DNA of 64,000 nt from NCBI RefSeq assembly GCF_900105625.1, contig NZ_FNSD01000001.1:2480001-2544000 (forward strand). The letters run 5' to 3'. The notes under the pieces are model-generated. The model searched no databases. It saw only the letters and a program-made list of their open reading frames with translations, and was not told where the DNA came from. The position numbers were made by a program, and so were the translations under genes. Position 1 is the stretch's first letter; every line of letters starts with the position of its first letter. The stretch comes from Terriglobus roseus (GTDB lineage Bacteria; Acidobacteriota; Terriglobia; Terriglobales; Acidobacteriaceae). Of this stretch, positions 52,087-61,781 are shown piece by piece.

Positions 52087-53247
52087 TTACCGTGCCACGT
52101 CCACGGCAGGCGTGAACTCGGGTGCAAGCTGGTCCGGGTCGGGCGGCCGTGCAACCAGCGGACCATGCTGCACGCTGGGGTCAAGCTGTGTTGGATCGGC
52201 AAGCGGCATGGATGTGCCGGCGGCGCGGATGAAGTAACGGGGCTGACCGACGCCGATGGTAAGGATGTGTTGCCCTGCGGGCAGATTGATGGGGCGGTTG
52301 AACTCGACAATGTAGCGACCGCGGACCAGTGTGACGAAGTGGCCGAGCGTGGCCGGAAGTGCGCGGGGATCTGTCTCGAGCACCATGCCGCCGCTCATCT
52401 CGCTCAACATGGTCAGATCGCTGGGGGCTCGGACAGCAGGAATGGGCGTTGCGAGGCTGCCGAGCCCCCGCCGCCCGGTACCACCGCTGGTCATCGCAAA
52501 GGGTGGGGACAGGACGGCGCCGGGCGGCACCTTGCCGCGTTCCGCTACGGAGAAGATCGCGACGCCACCGTTCGTCGCAACGTTGCGTGCCTTGTCCGCG
52601 GTGAACTCGCGGTCCGCGTCGATGCCGTCCGTTAAAGCCAGCACGATGCGGCGTCCGGGCTGATTGGATAAGGAATTTGCGACGACCGCAGCCGACTTCC
52701 AAAGGCCCCAGCGAGGGTTGCAGGAGTCCATGGGACCATTGTGCGTCTCTGCAGCAACAACCGATTCCGCGTAGGCGCGAAAGAGGGAACGTTGCACGGG
52801 GAGCAGATCACCATGTCGTCGCAGGTGACAGCCGTCCGTGACATAGAAGACGACGCGATCTCGCGCGCCCAACGGACCAGGTGTGAGCGTCGTCAGCGCG
52901 TCGGCCAGGCTGGGCAGCAGGCTGTTGCGGTGACTTCGATCGATGAGGATTGCGAGCGTGATGGGGTCTTCGCCCTCCAGCCGCACCAGCCGCGGGCGAA
53001 AGGGTTTGAGGTCGTCAAATTGAACGGTGAACCGGGCTGGATCGATTGGCTTCACCGGCTCCAGGAGCGGATCGAGGATGAGGACGGGGATCTGCAGCAG
53101 GTTGGCATAGACGCGGATCAGTGGAGCGTCTGCGTCATGCTGCGAGATGGGTGTCTCCTGCGCGCGCATGACATCTGCGTCGCACCAAAGTGCGAGCACG
53201 GCGAGCGCTAGAAACCAGCGCATGCGGCCTGTGATTTGCGGGAGCAA
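52087..53247 (-). CDS. VWFA-related (TIGR03436-type) exported protein
   Basis: A TTG start (with AGGA upstream) or the ATG eight codons later gives 378-386 residues with a signal peptide ending VMRAQ. The von Willebrand A-like fold shows LAILIDRSHRNSLLPSLADA where the metal site would read DxSxS, then RVVFYVTDG and RRIVLALTDGIDADREF. The metal-site Ser pattern is partly lost (DRSHR), so metal binding is doubtful. The C-terminal strands GRYIVEFNRPINLPAGQHIL resemble the tail of acidobacterial TIGR03436 proteins. Role unknown; probably protein contacts in the envelope. Confidence 0.75.
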   Translation of the reverse strand: MLPQITGRMRWFLALAVLALWCDADVMRAQETPISQHDADAPLIRVYANLLQIPVLILDPLLEPVKPIDPARFTVQFDDLKPFRPRLVRLEGEDPITLAILIDRSHRNSLLPSLADALTTLTPGPLGARDRVVFYVTDGCHLRRHGDLLPVQRSLFRAYAESVVAAETHNGPMDSCNPRWGLWKSAAVVANSLSNQPGRRIVLALTDGIDADREFTADKARNVATNGGVAIFSVAERGKVPPGAVLSPPFAMTSGGTGRRGLGSLATPIPAVRAPSDLTMLSEMSGGMVLETDPRALPATLGHFVTLVRGRYIVEFNRPINLPAGQHILTIGVGQPRYFIRAAGTSMPLADPTQLDPSVQHGPLVARPPDPDQLAPEFTPAVDVAR

Positions 53248-53324
53248 GGGTGTCGTCCTGACGTTCCGAGGCCGGGTGAAGTCTCACACATGCCGGGTAC
53301 CGCGGGCAAGAGCGCTGTTTGGCG

Positions 53325-54308
53325 CTACTCGAAGCGCGGCAGGTGCCGCAGTTCGCCTGCTGGAACCGGCTCCGTCGGACATCCGGACTTGACCCATGCG
53401 CGCAGGCCGCCTTCGATGACACGGACGCGGGTACCACGCGTCTCCATGGCGTGTGCAATGCGAATGCTGGTGGCGTCGCGCACGCAGGAACAATAGACGT
53501 AGATATCGCACTCCGGCGCCAGCGTTTCGCGCAATGCGTCCAGCTCCGCGCCCAGGCGGTTGGGTTCGACGCGGATGCTGTTCTTGATACGCTGCATGCC
53601 GGGGTCGTAGTAGCCGTGCGACCGGACGTCAGCGATAACGATGGGGCGCGATGGATCGGGGTTCGCCAGCCGCTCCACCACCTCGTCTGCGGAGACACGC
53701 TCCACGTTCCGGTAGCGGCGGTCGCGCATCTTGATGAAGGCCCACAGGGCTGCGTAGCCCGCGAGCGCGACGAGCACGAAACCCAACGCCACATGGCCGA
53801 CAACGGCGAGCGCCTGCGTGACGAGCTTGATGTAATGGCTGAGGAAGTAGCCGACAGCAACCCATGTGCCTACGTGGAGCATGGCGCCGCAGAAATCCAG
53901 CGTCCAGAACTTGAGTGGGCGCATGTTGAGGCTGCCTGCGAGTGGAGGCGCCATGCTGTTGAGCCCGGGAATGAAGCGAGCGACGAGCAGCACACGCGGT
54001 CCGCGCTCATAGAAGAAGTCGGCCGAACGGAAGATGCAGACCTCAGGATCGATGGTCAGGCGGCAGAGACGGCCCAGCAGCCACCAGCCGGTCATACGTC
54101 CGCCGGTATACAGCACCGACGCTCCGATGTTCTCTGCGATCACACACAAAGGCAACAGGACGAAGAGGTTCAACGTGCCGCCGTGGGCTGCGGCGCCGCC
54201 CAGGATCAGTGCAAGGCCTGCCGGCAACGGTAATCCAAGGGCCGAAATAAGAAGTAGCCCAGCGACGGATAGATACCCATGCGCTGCCACCCATGCTGCC
54301 AGACTCAT
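53325..54308 (-). CDS. DedA-family membrane protein fused to a rhodanese domain
   Basis: The ATG at 54306-54308 behind AGGGAC gives 327 residues. Residues about 1-195 are a DedA/SNARE-associated membrane domain: LISALGLPLPAGLALILGGA, GRMTGWWLLGRLCR, FFYERGPRVLLVARFIPGLN and the PPLAGSLNMRPLKFW loop with its Arg and Gly-Pro motifs. Residues about 215-320 are a rhodanese domain (VIADVRSHGYYDPGMQRIKN) with the active-site loop YVYCSCVRDATS, so the catalytic Cys is kept. DedA proteins move lipids or keep proton gradients; the fused rhodanese may carry sulfur or sense redox state. Confidence 0.85.
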   Translation of the reverse strand: MSLAAWVAAHGYLSVAGLLLISALGLPLPAGLALILGGAAAHGGTLNLFVLLPLCVIAENIGASVLYTGGRMTGWWLLGRLCRLTIDPEVCIFRSADFFYERGPRVLLVARFIPGLNSMAPPLAGSLNMRPLKFWTLDFCGAMLHVGTWVAVGYFLSHYIKLVTQALAVVGHVALGFVLVALAGYAALWAFIKMRDRRYRNVERVSADEVVERLANPDPSRPIVIADVRSHGYYDPGMQRIKNSIRVEPNRLGAELDALRETLAPECDIYVYCSCVRDATSIRIAHAMETRGTRVRVIEGGLRAWVKSGCPTEPVPAGELRHLPRFE

Positions 54309-54528
54309 GGTTGTCCCTGCGTGCGTTCGAACACATTGGATGCGAAAACGGCCGTGGGTATGGCCGGGCAACGCACAATGGAGGGAGCGCCAAACGGGGA
54401 TGAGTCCACGGCATCCACTTTGCTGCCCTGCGGCGGTTGGCCCATGCCTCGACGATACGTTGGATTCCCGTTTCTGCCCCCTACACCAAAGTCGGAGCGC
54501 AGAGCCTTGAGGATGTAGAGCCGACGCG

Positions 54529-57500
54529 TCACCATTCGTAGCGCAGACCGAACTGGAGGCGGCGCTCGCGCGTTGGGCTGGCGGCAGAACTGGTCAAGGT
54601 TCCAAAAGGTTTGCCGGTCAGGCCTTCCGAGGCGATGGTCCCGGCATCCTGAAAGATGAGCGGGAGAATGCCATCGGCACCCGCGGCGCCCACCAGGAAG
54701 GCTCGCTGTTCGACCGCCGTGGGGTTGACGTGATTCAGCAGGTTGAAGGCTTCGGCAGACAGGCGCAGGCTTGTACGATCGGACGCGGCGAGGGTCCGGG
54801 CCAGTCGCAGATCCACCGTGGCAGACCATGGCAGGCGAAGCGTGTTGCGGCCGACGCTGGGTAGGTAGGTCGCGCCGCCGGAGCCGTTGAGCGTCTCACG
54901 GCCACCGGCAAGTTCCGTGCCGCCGCTGAGGTTGTAGCTGTAAGGTCGGCCACTTTGCGCGACGAAGACCGGCGCCAGCGACCAGCCGTTGATCACGGCG
55001 CGCGCGATGTCAGATTGCGCATGCAGCAGCGGCTGCCACACCGCCGTGCTGACGACACGATGCGTGTGATTGAAGTTGGAGGCGGCGCGATCGTAGAGCG
55101 GTTGGACGGGATCGAACTGCGCGTCTTCATCGGGCGCGGCAGAGGTACTACGAAGGTTGTCGAGCGCTTTCGAATAGGTCCAGGAAGCGCGCAGGGTGAC
55201 TCCCGCAGATGCGCGGCGGTCAAACTGCAGCGCCAGTGCGTTATAGCTGCCGTTGCCGTTGGAAAGCAGCGCCGTAACAGGACCGAAGGCATCTGTGACG
55301 CGTGCCGTATATCGAGGCACATTGAAGACATCGCCGTTGCGTGCACCGGGTTCTGCGCTGCCGGCACGCAGGATGCGGAAGGCAATTTTTGCAGTGGATG
55401 GGGCGATATTCAGGTCGGTGGTATTCGGCAGTTGCCGGCTGAACGACACGACATAGGTAGCGCTGATCGTTGTGCGTGCTGCCAGCTCACGTGTGATCGA
55501 TAACTCGCCTCTCTGGATCGCGGGCAGCTGAAAGGTGCGGGAGATCATCATGGCTGCGCCCGCCGAAGCCAGCGGCCCAAAGGGCGAGCAGGTGAAGGTG
55601 GCGGGATAGCCGAAGTTGGTGCCGGCGCTGGCGCAGGCTGGATCGATGATGGTCCGTGGCGTCAGGCGCAACGAGGCCTGGCTGCCGGCCTGCGCGGTGT
55701 CTTCAAGCAGCCGCTGCAGCGTGCGGCCGGGCAGCGAACCGAAGTGAATCCCGTAGCTCACCCGCATCATCGTGCGCGTGCTGGCCGCGTAGGCGATGCC
55801 GAGATGGGGCGCGAGATCATTGGTGTCGGACGGCATGGTGGATGTTGTGGCGGCAACCCCAAATGCCGCGTCCAAAGCGGCATTCGGATGTTGTGCGGGA
55901 GGCAGGCGCAGGTACTCGTAGCGGACGCCTGCATCGATGCGCAGATGCGGGGTGACGCGCCAGCCGTCACCTGCAAAGACGCTCAGGGACGCGGTGTGGA
56001 AACGCGTCTCCGCAACCGCCCCGAAGGTCTGCGTGAAGCTGCGGAAGCAGAAGAGATGCACGGCTGCGTAGATCGACGGGCAGCCGCCGTTGGGGTAGCT
56101 GGTGGCCGAGTAGGTGTAGTCCGTGATGAAGTCCACAAGACCGCCCGCACGTCCGTTGGTAACTCCGCTGGTGTAGTCGTAAGCTCCACTACTGGCCTCG
56201 CGCGCGCCGATGCGTTCGTCGACGTCCTTGATGTTCGCGCCCAGTGTGATGGTTTGGGCGCGGCCGTTGAAGGTGCTGTGCGCGGCGAACTCGGTTGCAC
56301 GCTCGTCCGGCAGGCGACGCGCGCCCAACGCGGCAGAACTACCGAAGGTGAATGCGTCCGCAATCGAGATTTGAGGAGCCGCATCACCGGGGCCGGTTCG
56401 CGGTTCGGCTGCGAGAGGCGGCGGCAGCTGCGCAAAGCTGGCGTCGCGGCTGTAGGCGGCATGCGCCTCCATGAGCCAACGTGTCGAAAGCGCCCATGTG
56501 GCGCGTAAGAGACCAGAGTCCGTATGGATAAGAACGTCGCCGGTGCTGGCTCGGCCACGGTCCAGTACCGGCTCCGATCGTTGTCCGGAAGGCGATCGAA
56601 AGCGGACGTGTGAGAAGTGCGCAGTCAGGGTGCTCCTTGAGCCCTGTTGCCAATCGAGCCGGGGCAGCAAAGCGAACTCGTCGGCGTGGCGAGGAACCGT
56701 GCCGGTCAGGCTGTCGAGGAAGGTGAGGGCACGGGCGGTTGCGGTAGCTCCGACACCGCGGTTTGCCAGCAGCGCCGTCTGGACTGCGCTGAGGCTGTAG
56801 AAGGCAGGATCGCTAGGCGATGCGATGGCTGGGAAGCTTCGTCGCTGCCCCTCCGCCGCGACGAAGCCGAACAGATGCCGTGGCAGGAGTGGGCCACCAA
56901 CGGAGCCTCCAAACTGTTCTCGCTGGTCCCGTGGCTTGACCGCCGTGGTCGTCGGCTGGCCGCCGTTATAGCGCGTTGCCACTGCGAAGGGGTTCGCCGC
57001 ACCTGTGCCGCTGTTTCGCAGCAGGAAGAAGATGGAGCCATGCGGGTCCGCCTCGCCACGGCGCGTGACCGTCGTGACCGAGCCTCCCGCGTCACGACCG
57101 AGCGTCGTACCCGTAACGGACGCGCGCACCTGAAACTCCTGCACAGCGTCCAGCGGCACGGTGAAGGGTAAGACGCGGCCGCCCCGTGGCTCGCCATCGA
57201 AGGCCCGGGTCAGGTCTTCGCCGTCCAGCACGTAGAGGTTCTGCGATGGTGCGATGCCACGAAAGCTGAGGCGAGCATTGTCGGCGTCGGCGGCGATGCC
57301 GCTAACGTCTGCGTCATCGGGAGTTGCGTCCTCGCTGCTGACCAGCGGTGTCAGCGAAGCGAACTGCTGAAAGCGCCGGCCATCGAGCGGCAGCAGTTGC
57401 AGATCAGCGGGGGATAGGCTCGCATCCACGGGTGAATCAAAGCCTGGAAGATCCTTGCCGTAGAAGACCTCAACGGTTTCGCTTACGATGCCGTTGGTCA

Positions 57501-57828
57501 ATTCGGGATCGATCCGCAATGCCTGGCCAACCGCAATGTCAGCGCGGTCGATCTGCAGTAAGCCAAAGCCGTTCGCCGTGATCCGGATGCGGTAATGCCC
57601 CGGCGGAAGGGCGGGGAGGAAGAACTCCCCGAGGCGATCGCTGGTGGCATAACGCATGGTGCCGCTGCTGTCGGCCAGCGCGAGCGAGGCACCAACGATG
57701 ACGGCACCCGAAGCGTCATGCACCACGCCACTCAAAGCACCCGTGACGGCGTCCTGCGGGCACGCTGCGCGTGCCCCAAGCGCTATCAGACTCAGCAGCA
57801 TTACGGCGTGATAGCGAAACGGGCGCAA
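54529..57828 (-). CDS. Oar-like TonB-dependent receptor with carboxypeptidase-regulatory-like domain
   Basis: A TTG at 57826-57828 with AGGAGA six bases before it gives about 1099 residues; the ATG nine codons later is possible, and the longer frame has no ribosome site. The signal peptide ends ARAACPQ. Then come a CarboxypepD_reg-like domain (LSGVVHDASGAVIVGASLAL, ATSDRLGEFFLPALPPGHYR), a plug domain (YVLDGEDLTRAF, VQEFQVRASVTGTTLGRDAG, GGSVTTVTRRGEADPHGSIF) and a very large barrel. This acidobacterial type is thought to bind large glycans or peptides. The next gene upstream is a paralogue, so the two form a tandem pair. Confidence 0.88.
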   Translation of the reverse strand: MRPFRYHAVMLLSLIALGARAACPQDAVTGALSGVVHDASGAVIVGASLALADSSGTMRYATSDRLGEFFLPALPPGHYRIRITANGFGLLQIDRADIAVGQALRIDPELTNGIVSETVEVFYGKDLPGFDSPVDASLSPADLQLLPLDGRRFQQFASLTPLVSSEDATPDDADVSGIAADADNARLSFRGIAPSQNLYVLDGEDLTRAFDGEPRGGRVLPFTVPLDAVQEFQVRASVTGTTLGRDAGGSVTTVTRRGEADPHGSIFFLLRNSGTGAANPFAVATRYNGGQPTTTAVKPRDQREQFGGSVGGPLLPRHLFGFVAAEGQRRSFPAIASPSDPAFYSLSAVQTALLANRGVGATATARALTFLDSLTGTVPRHADEFALLPRLDWQQGSRSTLTAHFSHVRFRSPSGQRSEPVLDRGRASTGDVLIHTDSGLLRATWALSTRWLMEAHAAYSRDASFAQLPPPLAAEPRTGPGDAAPQISIADAFTFGSSAALGARRLPDERATEFAAHSTFNGRAQTITLGANIKDVDERIGAREASSGAYDYTSGVTNGRAGGLVDFITDYTYSATSYPNGGCPSIYAAVHLFCFRSFTQTFGAVAETRFHTASLSVFAGDGWRVTPHLRIDAGVRYEYLRLPPAQHPNAALDAAFGVAATTSTMPSDTNDLAPHLGIAYAASTRTMMRVSYGIHFGSLPGRTLQRLLEDTAQAGSQASLRLTPRTIIDPACASAGTNFGYPATFTCSPFGPLASAGAAMMISRTFQLPAIQRGELSITRELAARTTISATYVVSFSRQLPNTTDLNIAPSTAKIAFRILRAGSAEPGARNGDVFNVPRYTARVTDAFGPVTALLSNGNGSYNALALQFDRRASAGVTLRASWTYSKALDNLRSTSAAPDEDAQFDPVQPLYDRAASNFNHTHRVVSTAVWQPLLHAQSDIARAVINGWSLAPVFVAQSGRPYSYNLSGGTELAGGRETLNGSGGATYLPSVGRNTLRLPWSATVDLRLARTLAASDRTSLRLSAEAFNLLNHVNPTAVEQRAFLVGAAGADGILPLIFQDAGTIASEGLTGKPFGTLTSSAASPTRERRLQFGLRYEW

Positions 57829-58042
57829 GTGCGCTCTCCTGATGGCCTGTACGGAGTAATCCACAGGAGGGTCTAGGAACAGGGAAATGAAGTCGAGCAG
57901 TACGTCCGCGCATGGGCGCTGGCTGGGCGAAGTCGTTTGTGTGGAGGCAGCGTACCAGAACGTTGCTTGCCAGTCCGTCCGGCGAAGAACCCAACCGCCT
58001 CTGTTCAACACACCATGCCCAATACGGGAGAGGCGGCAAAGA

Positions 58043-58070
58043 AAGGGCGGCAGCCGAAGCCACCGCCCTT
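58043..58070 (-). terminator. Terminator-like hairpin after the second Oar-like receptor
   Basis: On the minus strand AAGGGCGG and CCGCCCTT arms enclose a 12-base loop with its own weak pairing and are followed by TCTTTG. It lies 23 bases past the stop at 58093. Confidence 0.65.
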
Positions 58071-58092
58071 CCTGTGTTGCAAGCGTAGCGCG

Positions 58093-61000
58093 TTAGAAGT
58101 GGAAGCGAGCTCCCACCTGTACCTGGCGCGGGCTATAGGACAGGTTGCTGTTGACCGACGTGCGTGTTCCAAAGGAAGGGCCGTAGGTCAACGTGTTGGC
58201 CGTCGCGCTGGTGGCCAGCGTGTACCCAGTGGTCGTGACAGCCGTGGTGTTGTAGTGGTTGGCAATGTTGAAGCTTTCGATCAGCAACTCGAAGTTCATG
58301 TTGTCGCGAAGATCGAAGCGCTTGGAGACACGCAGGTCCGCCACCATGGTGCGGGGCAGCTTGTACGTGTTGCGGCCGATGTTTGCGATGCGGAAGGCGC
58401 CGTTAGAGCCGTTGATGCCGCCGCCAATGGCGCTGAGGGTTGCGCCGTTGTCACCGAGCGCCGTGGTCGGCGTGCCGCTGGAGGCCAGCGAGTACGGCAG
58501 ACCGCTCTGACCGGCAAAGCTGGGCGAGATCTCCCACGAGTTCAACGCATAACCCACGGGGCCATGGAAGTACTTGGGCGTCTGGTAGACAGCGTAGGCA
58601 ACGATACGGTGCGGCACGTTGTTATCCGAGTTGCCGTAGTCAGCAGCCGGGTTCAACGGGTCCGTGTAGGCATTGGCGCTGGTGAACGTGGTGGCGTTCA
58701 CACCGTTATCCAGTGCGTGAGCGTAGGTATAGTTCACGTTGAAGGACAGGCCGCTGGTGAACTGGTGCTTTGCTTCCACGATCACTGCGTTATAGCTGGA
58801 GCTGGCGTTGCTGACGATGGCTGTCACCGCACCAAAGACCGGGTTGGGTCGCTGGCTGGAGGCGTACGCGTTGGGTCCGTTGACGCCCGCAGCCACGGTC
58901 GCCGCAGCGCCTTTGGCGTAGAAGCGCGTCGTGACCTTGCTGCCGTTTGCGAGTGGTCCCTTCCCCGTTGAGTCCGCAACGGTGTAGGTCACGGTCGTGG
59001 AGGGTGTGGGGAGGTTCGCGTCGACAAAGTTCGGCATCTCGCGGCCAAGCGCGCCGATATAGCTGGCGCCCAGGGTCGTGTGCCAGCCGAGATCGCGCTG
59101 GATCGAGAGATCAAACTGCTGGCTGTAAGGGTTCTGGAAGCCAGGGTTGAAGTACGTCGAAGCTGGTGCGGCGCCTGCCGTTCCAACGCTGCCGATGACC
59201 GCCGGGAAGGACGGTGCGCCAGCCTGCGTGGAGGTGTAGTTGAACGTCAACTGCGACAGCGGAATGCCGGCGGCGTTCTGCACAGCGTTGCCCGTGCTGG
59301 TGAGCGCGCTGTAGATGGTGGAGTTGCTGGTGCGGCCGAAGAAGATGCCGTAACCACCACGAACCGACGTACGGCCATTGCCGAACGGATCCCAGGCAAA
59401 CCCGACACGCGGTGCGATGTTGTTCTTATCCGAGGGCATCACGCCGGTTGCCGCAATGGCATTCGCGCCAAAGTTGCCGCCTGTAACCGGCAGACCGGGA
59501 TACGTCGGCGGGAAGAGCTGCAACTCGTAACGCAGTCCATAGGTGATGCTGAGGTTGCGGGTCGCCTTCCACTCATCCTGCGCGAAGATGCCGATATCGT
59601 GCGTGACGAAGTCGAATGCCAGCGGACCGAAAGCCTGCTGGTAAGACGAGTAGTTCTTCGCCTTAGCGACCAGCGCGGGGTTTGCGCTGGAGCCGTTCAA
59701 CAGATCGCCCAGGTATGCGCCGACGGTGGTGTAGCTGTAGCTGCCGTACTGGCTGCGCAGGTTCTGGCTCAGGTCGTAGGTATGGATGTAATCCATACCG
59801 AACTTCACGTTGTGCGAACCATGCGTCCAGTTCGCCGTTTCCGCTACCTGCCAGCGACGTTCATCGGGATACCTGGGACGCTGCAGGAACGTCTGCGTGC
59901 CGAAGTTAAAGCCGTTGGTGATGAAGACGTTGGGCGGCAGTCCGAACGGGTTGGTATACGTGCCGCCACGCGAGGTGAGGATGTTGCTCTGCTCGTATGG
60001 TGTGGCAGGTGTCTGGGCGAACTCGTACTCGAAGTCGTGACCGTACTGGTAACGGATCTGGTTGACGAGGTTGTTCGTGATGACGGTGTCGAGTTTGGCG
60101 ATGCCGAAGGTCAGCTTGACGAAGTCGTCTCCGAACGAACGCGTGCCGTAGGTGTTGGTGGCCTGCGTCTGGATGCCGGCAGGCGATGCCCAGTTGAGGC
60201 GATTGACCTCGAACGCAACGTGGTTGCGACCGTTGATCTGCCAGTCGATCTTCGGGAACAGGATGTTCTGGTCACCCGTACGGGGCACGGCGCCCAGCAT
60301 GCTGTTCAGACCGGTAAGGCCGCTGTTGTACAGGGGAACTGCCGCAGCGTATTGGCTGTAGCTCCCCAGGTAGTTAAACGCCAGGGTGCAATTGCTGGCG
60401 TCCACTGCGGATGGCGCTGCTGCGCCGGTGGATACGCCGCAGGTCTTGCCGGCGGGCAGTGCCGCGTCGGGCGTGGCGAAGAACGTTGCTGGACTGGACG
60501 CAACTCCGGTGCCCGGGAAGTTGCGCTTGAACTTATCGATGGCCAGGAAGAAGAACAGCTTGTCCTTGATGATGGGACCGCCAACGCCGCCGCCGTACTG
60601 CTTACGCCAATCCTTGGGCTTGATGACCTGTGTCGTCGGGCCTGCTGCGGTGATGGTGGTGAGCTGTGTGGTCGGGCTCTTGCTGCCCCATTCCGCGTCA
60701 CGGTCACGGAAGTACAGGTCGCCGTGGAAGGCGTTGGTGCCGCTCTTCGTGATGGAGTTCACGACACCGCCGACTGCGCGGCCATATTCCACCGTGTAGT
60801 TCGAGGTGTTGACCTGGAATTCCTGGATGGAGCTCTGCGCGGTGGAGTAACCGGCGCGCGTACGTCCGCGCTCTTCCGAGAAGAAAGCCTGATTATCGTC
60901 AGCACCGTCGATGGTGATGTTGTTCTGCAGAACGCTCTGGCCGCGGAAGCTCAACAGGCCAAAGCCGTCCGAGTTCGCGACCACGCCGGGGGTAAGCGCG

Positions 61001-61482
61001 GCATAGCTGGACCAGCGGTAGTTGTTCACTGGCAGGTTGCCGAGAATCTGACTGTCGATAACCGTGTTGAAGTCCGGTGAGGTAGTGTTAATCGCCGGGA
61101 TTTCGCTGGTGACCGTGACTTCCGTAGTCGTACCGGCAGCGGACAGGCTCGGGTCGACGTTAGTCAGCAAGCCGACCTGAACGACAACTGCCGTGGACTT
61201 GTAGGCGCCAAAACCGGGTGCACTGGTTTCAATGGTGTAGCTGCCCGGCTGCAGGTGCAGCGCGCGGAAATAGCCCTGGTCGTCGGTCTTGACCGTCTGG
61301 GAGGCGTTGGTGCCATTGTTGGTGACGGTGATCTGCGCGTTTGGCACGATGGCGCCGGTTGCGTCGTGAACCGTACCGCCGACTGCACCGTCTACGGCGC
61401 TCTGCGCCAGAGCGACTGTCGAAGCAGCACTGGCCAGGACGGCTGCCAGGGCGAGGCTTCGCATCATTTTGTTCTGCATCAT
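58093..61482 (-). CDS. Oar-like TonB-dependent receptor, second copy
   Basis: The ATG at 61480-61482 with AGGAG seven bases before it gives 1129 residues. The signal peptide ends TVALAQ. Residues about 28-115 are the regulatory-like beta-sandwich (VGGTVHDATGAIVPNAQITV, DDQGYFRALHLQPGSYTIET). The plug has TIDGADDNQAFFSEERGRTR, SIQEFQVNTSNYTVEYGRAV and GGVVNSITKSGTNAFHGDLY, closely matching the Oar pattern. The barrel ends RQVQVGARFHF with a terminal Phe. It should import or bind large ligands at the outer membrane. The gene is a paralogue of 54529-57828, and both point the same way. Confidence 0.9.
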   Translation of the reverse strand: MMQNKMMRSLALAAVLASAASTVALAQSAVDGAVGGTVHDATGAIVPNAQITVTNNGTNASQTVKTDDQGYFRALHLQPGSYTIETSAPGFGAYKSTAVVVQVGLLTNVDPSLSAAGTTTEVTVTSEIPAINTTSPDFNTVIDSQILGNLPVNNYRWSSYAALTPGVVANSDGFGLLSFRGQSVLQNNITIDGADDNQAFFSEERGRTRAGYSTAQSSIQEFQVNTSNYTVEYGRAVGGVVNSITKSGTNAFHGDLYFRDRDAEWGSKSPTTQLTTITAAGPTTQVIKPKDWRKQYGGGVGGPIIKDKLFFFLAIDKFKRNFPGTGVASSPATFFATPDAALPAGKTCGVSTGAAAPSAVDASNCTLAFNYLGSYSQYAAAVPLYNSGLTGLNSMLGAVPRTGDQNILFPKIDWQINGRNHVAFEVNRLNWASPAGIQTQATNTYGTRSFGDDFVKLTFGIAKLDTVITNNLVNQIRYQYGHDFEYEFAQTPATPYEQSNILTSRGGTYTNPFGLPPNVFITNGFNFGTQTFLQRPRYPDERRWQVAETANWTHGSHNVKFGMDYIHTYDLSQNLRSQYGSYSYTTVGAYLGDLLNGSSANPALVAKAKNYSSYQQAFGPLAFDFVTHDIGIFAQDEWKATRNLSITYGLRYELQLFPPTYPGLPVTGGNFGANAIAATGVMPSDKNNIAPRVGFAWDPFGNGRTSVRGGYGIFFGRTSNSTIYSALTSTGNAVQNAAGIPLSQLTFNYTSTQAGAPSFPAVIGSVGTAGAAPASTYFNPGFQNPYSQQFDLSIQRDLGWHTTLGASYIGALGREMPNFVDANLPTPSTTVTYTVADSTGKGPLANGSKVTTRFYAKGAAATVAAGVNGPNAYASSQRPNPVFGAVTAIVSNASSSYNAVIVEAKHQFTSGLSFNVNYTYAHALDNGVNATTFTSANAYTDPLNPAADYGNSDNNVPHRIVAYAVYQTPKYFHGPVGYALNSWEISPSFAGQSGLPYSLASSGTPTTALGDNGATLSAIGGGINGSNGAFRIANIGRNTYKLPRTMVADLRVSKRFDLRDNMNFELLIESFNIANHYNTTAVTTTGYTLATSATANTLTYGPSFGTRTSVNSNLSYSPRQVQVGARFHF

Positions 61483-61781
61483 GTAGGTCTCCTGAAGTTT
61501 CACTGCTCGTGCTCTGCGGCACTTCGAACTTTGCTTTGTATCCGGGGTATAGGGTGGTGCGCGATGCCTGCCGGTGCACTTCCAGCTTGGCATCCTTCCG
61601 TCAACGTCGCGTGAACGGAATCGGAACGGCTTACCAGCCTTTTGTAGGTATTGGCCGGATTATCTCAGGGCTCGACCACCCTTTGCAGGAAAGTTGCAGT
61701 TTTGCGAGCCATGAAGCAGTTGAAAACCTCAATTTGACCCTGCGACACCCCTTGCGGCGCTAAACTAGAGAAAGGGCCAAA
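61483..61781. other. 299-base divergent promoter region
   Basis: This gap lies between the leftward receptor and the rightward obg gene and must hold both promoters. I see no strong palindrome and no LacI-type site in it. Confidence 0.5.

Noticed and set aside
59080-61080. Long plus-strand open frame (666 codons) opposite the Oar-like receptor
   Set aside because: It is antisense to a clear TonB receptor, has no recognisable domain, and long antisense frames are common in GC-rich genes.
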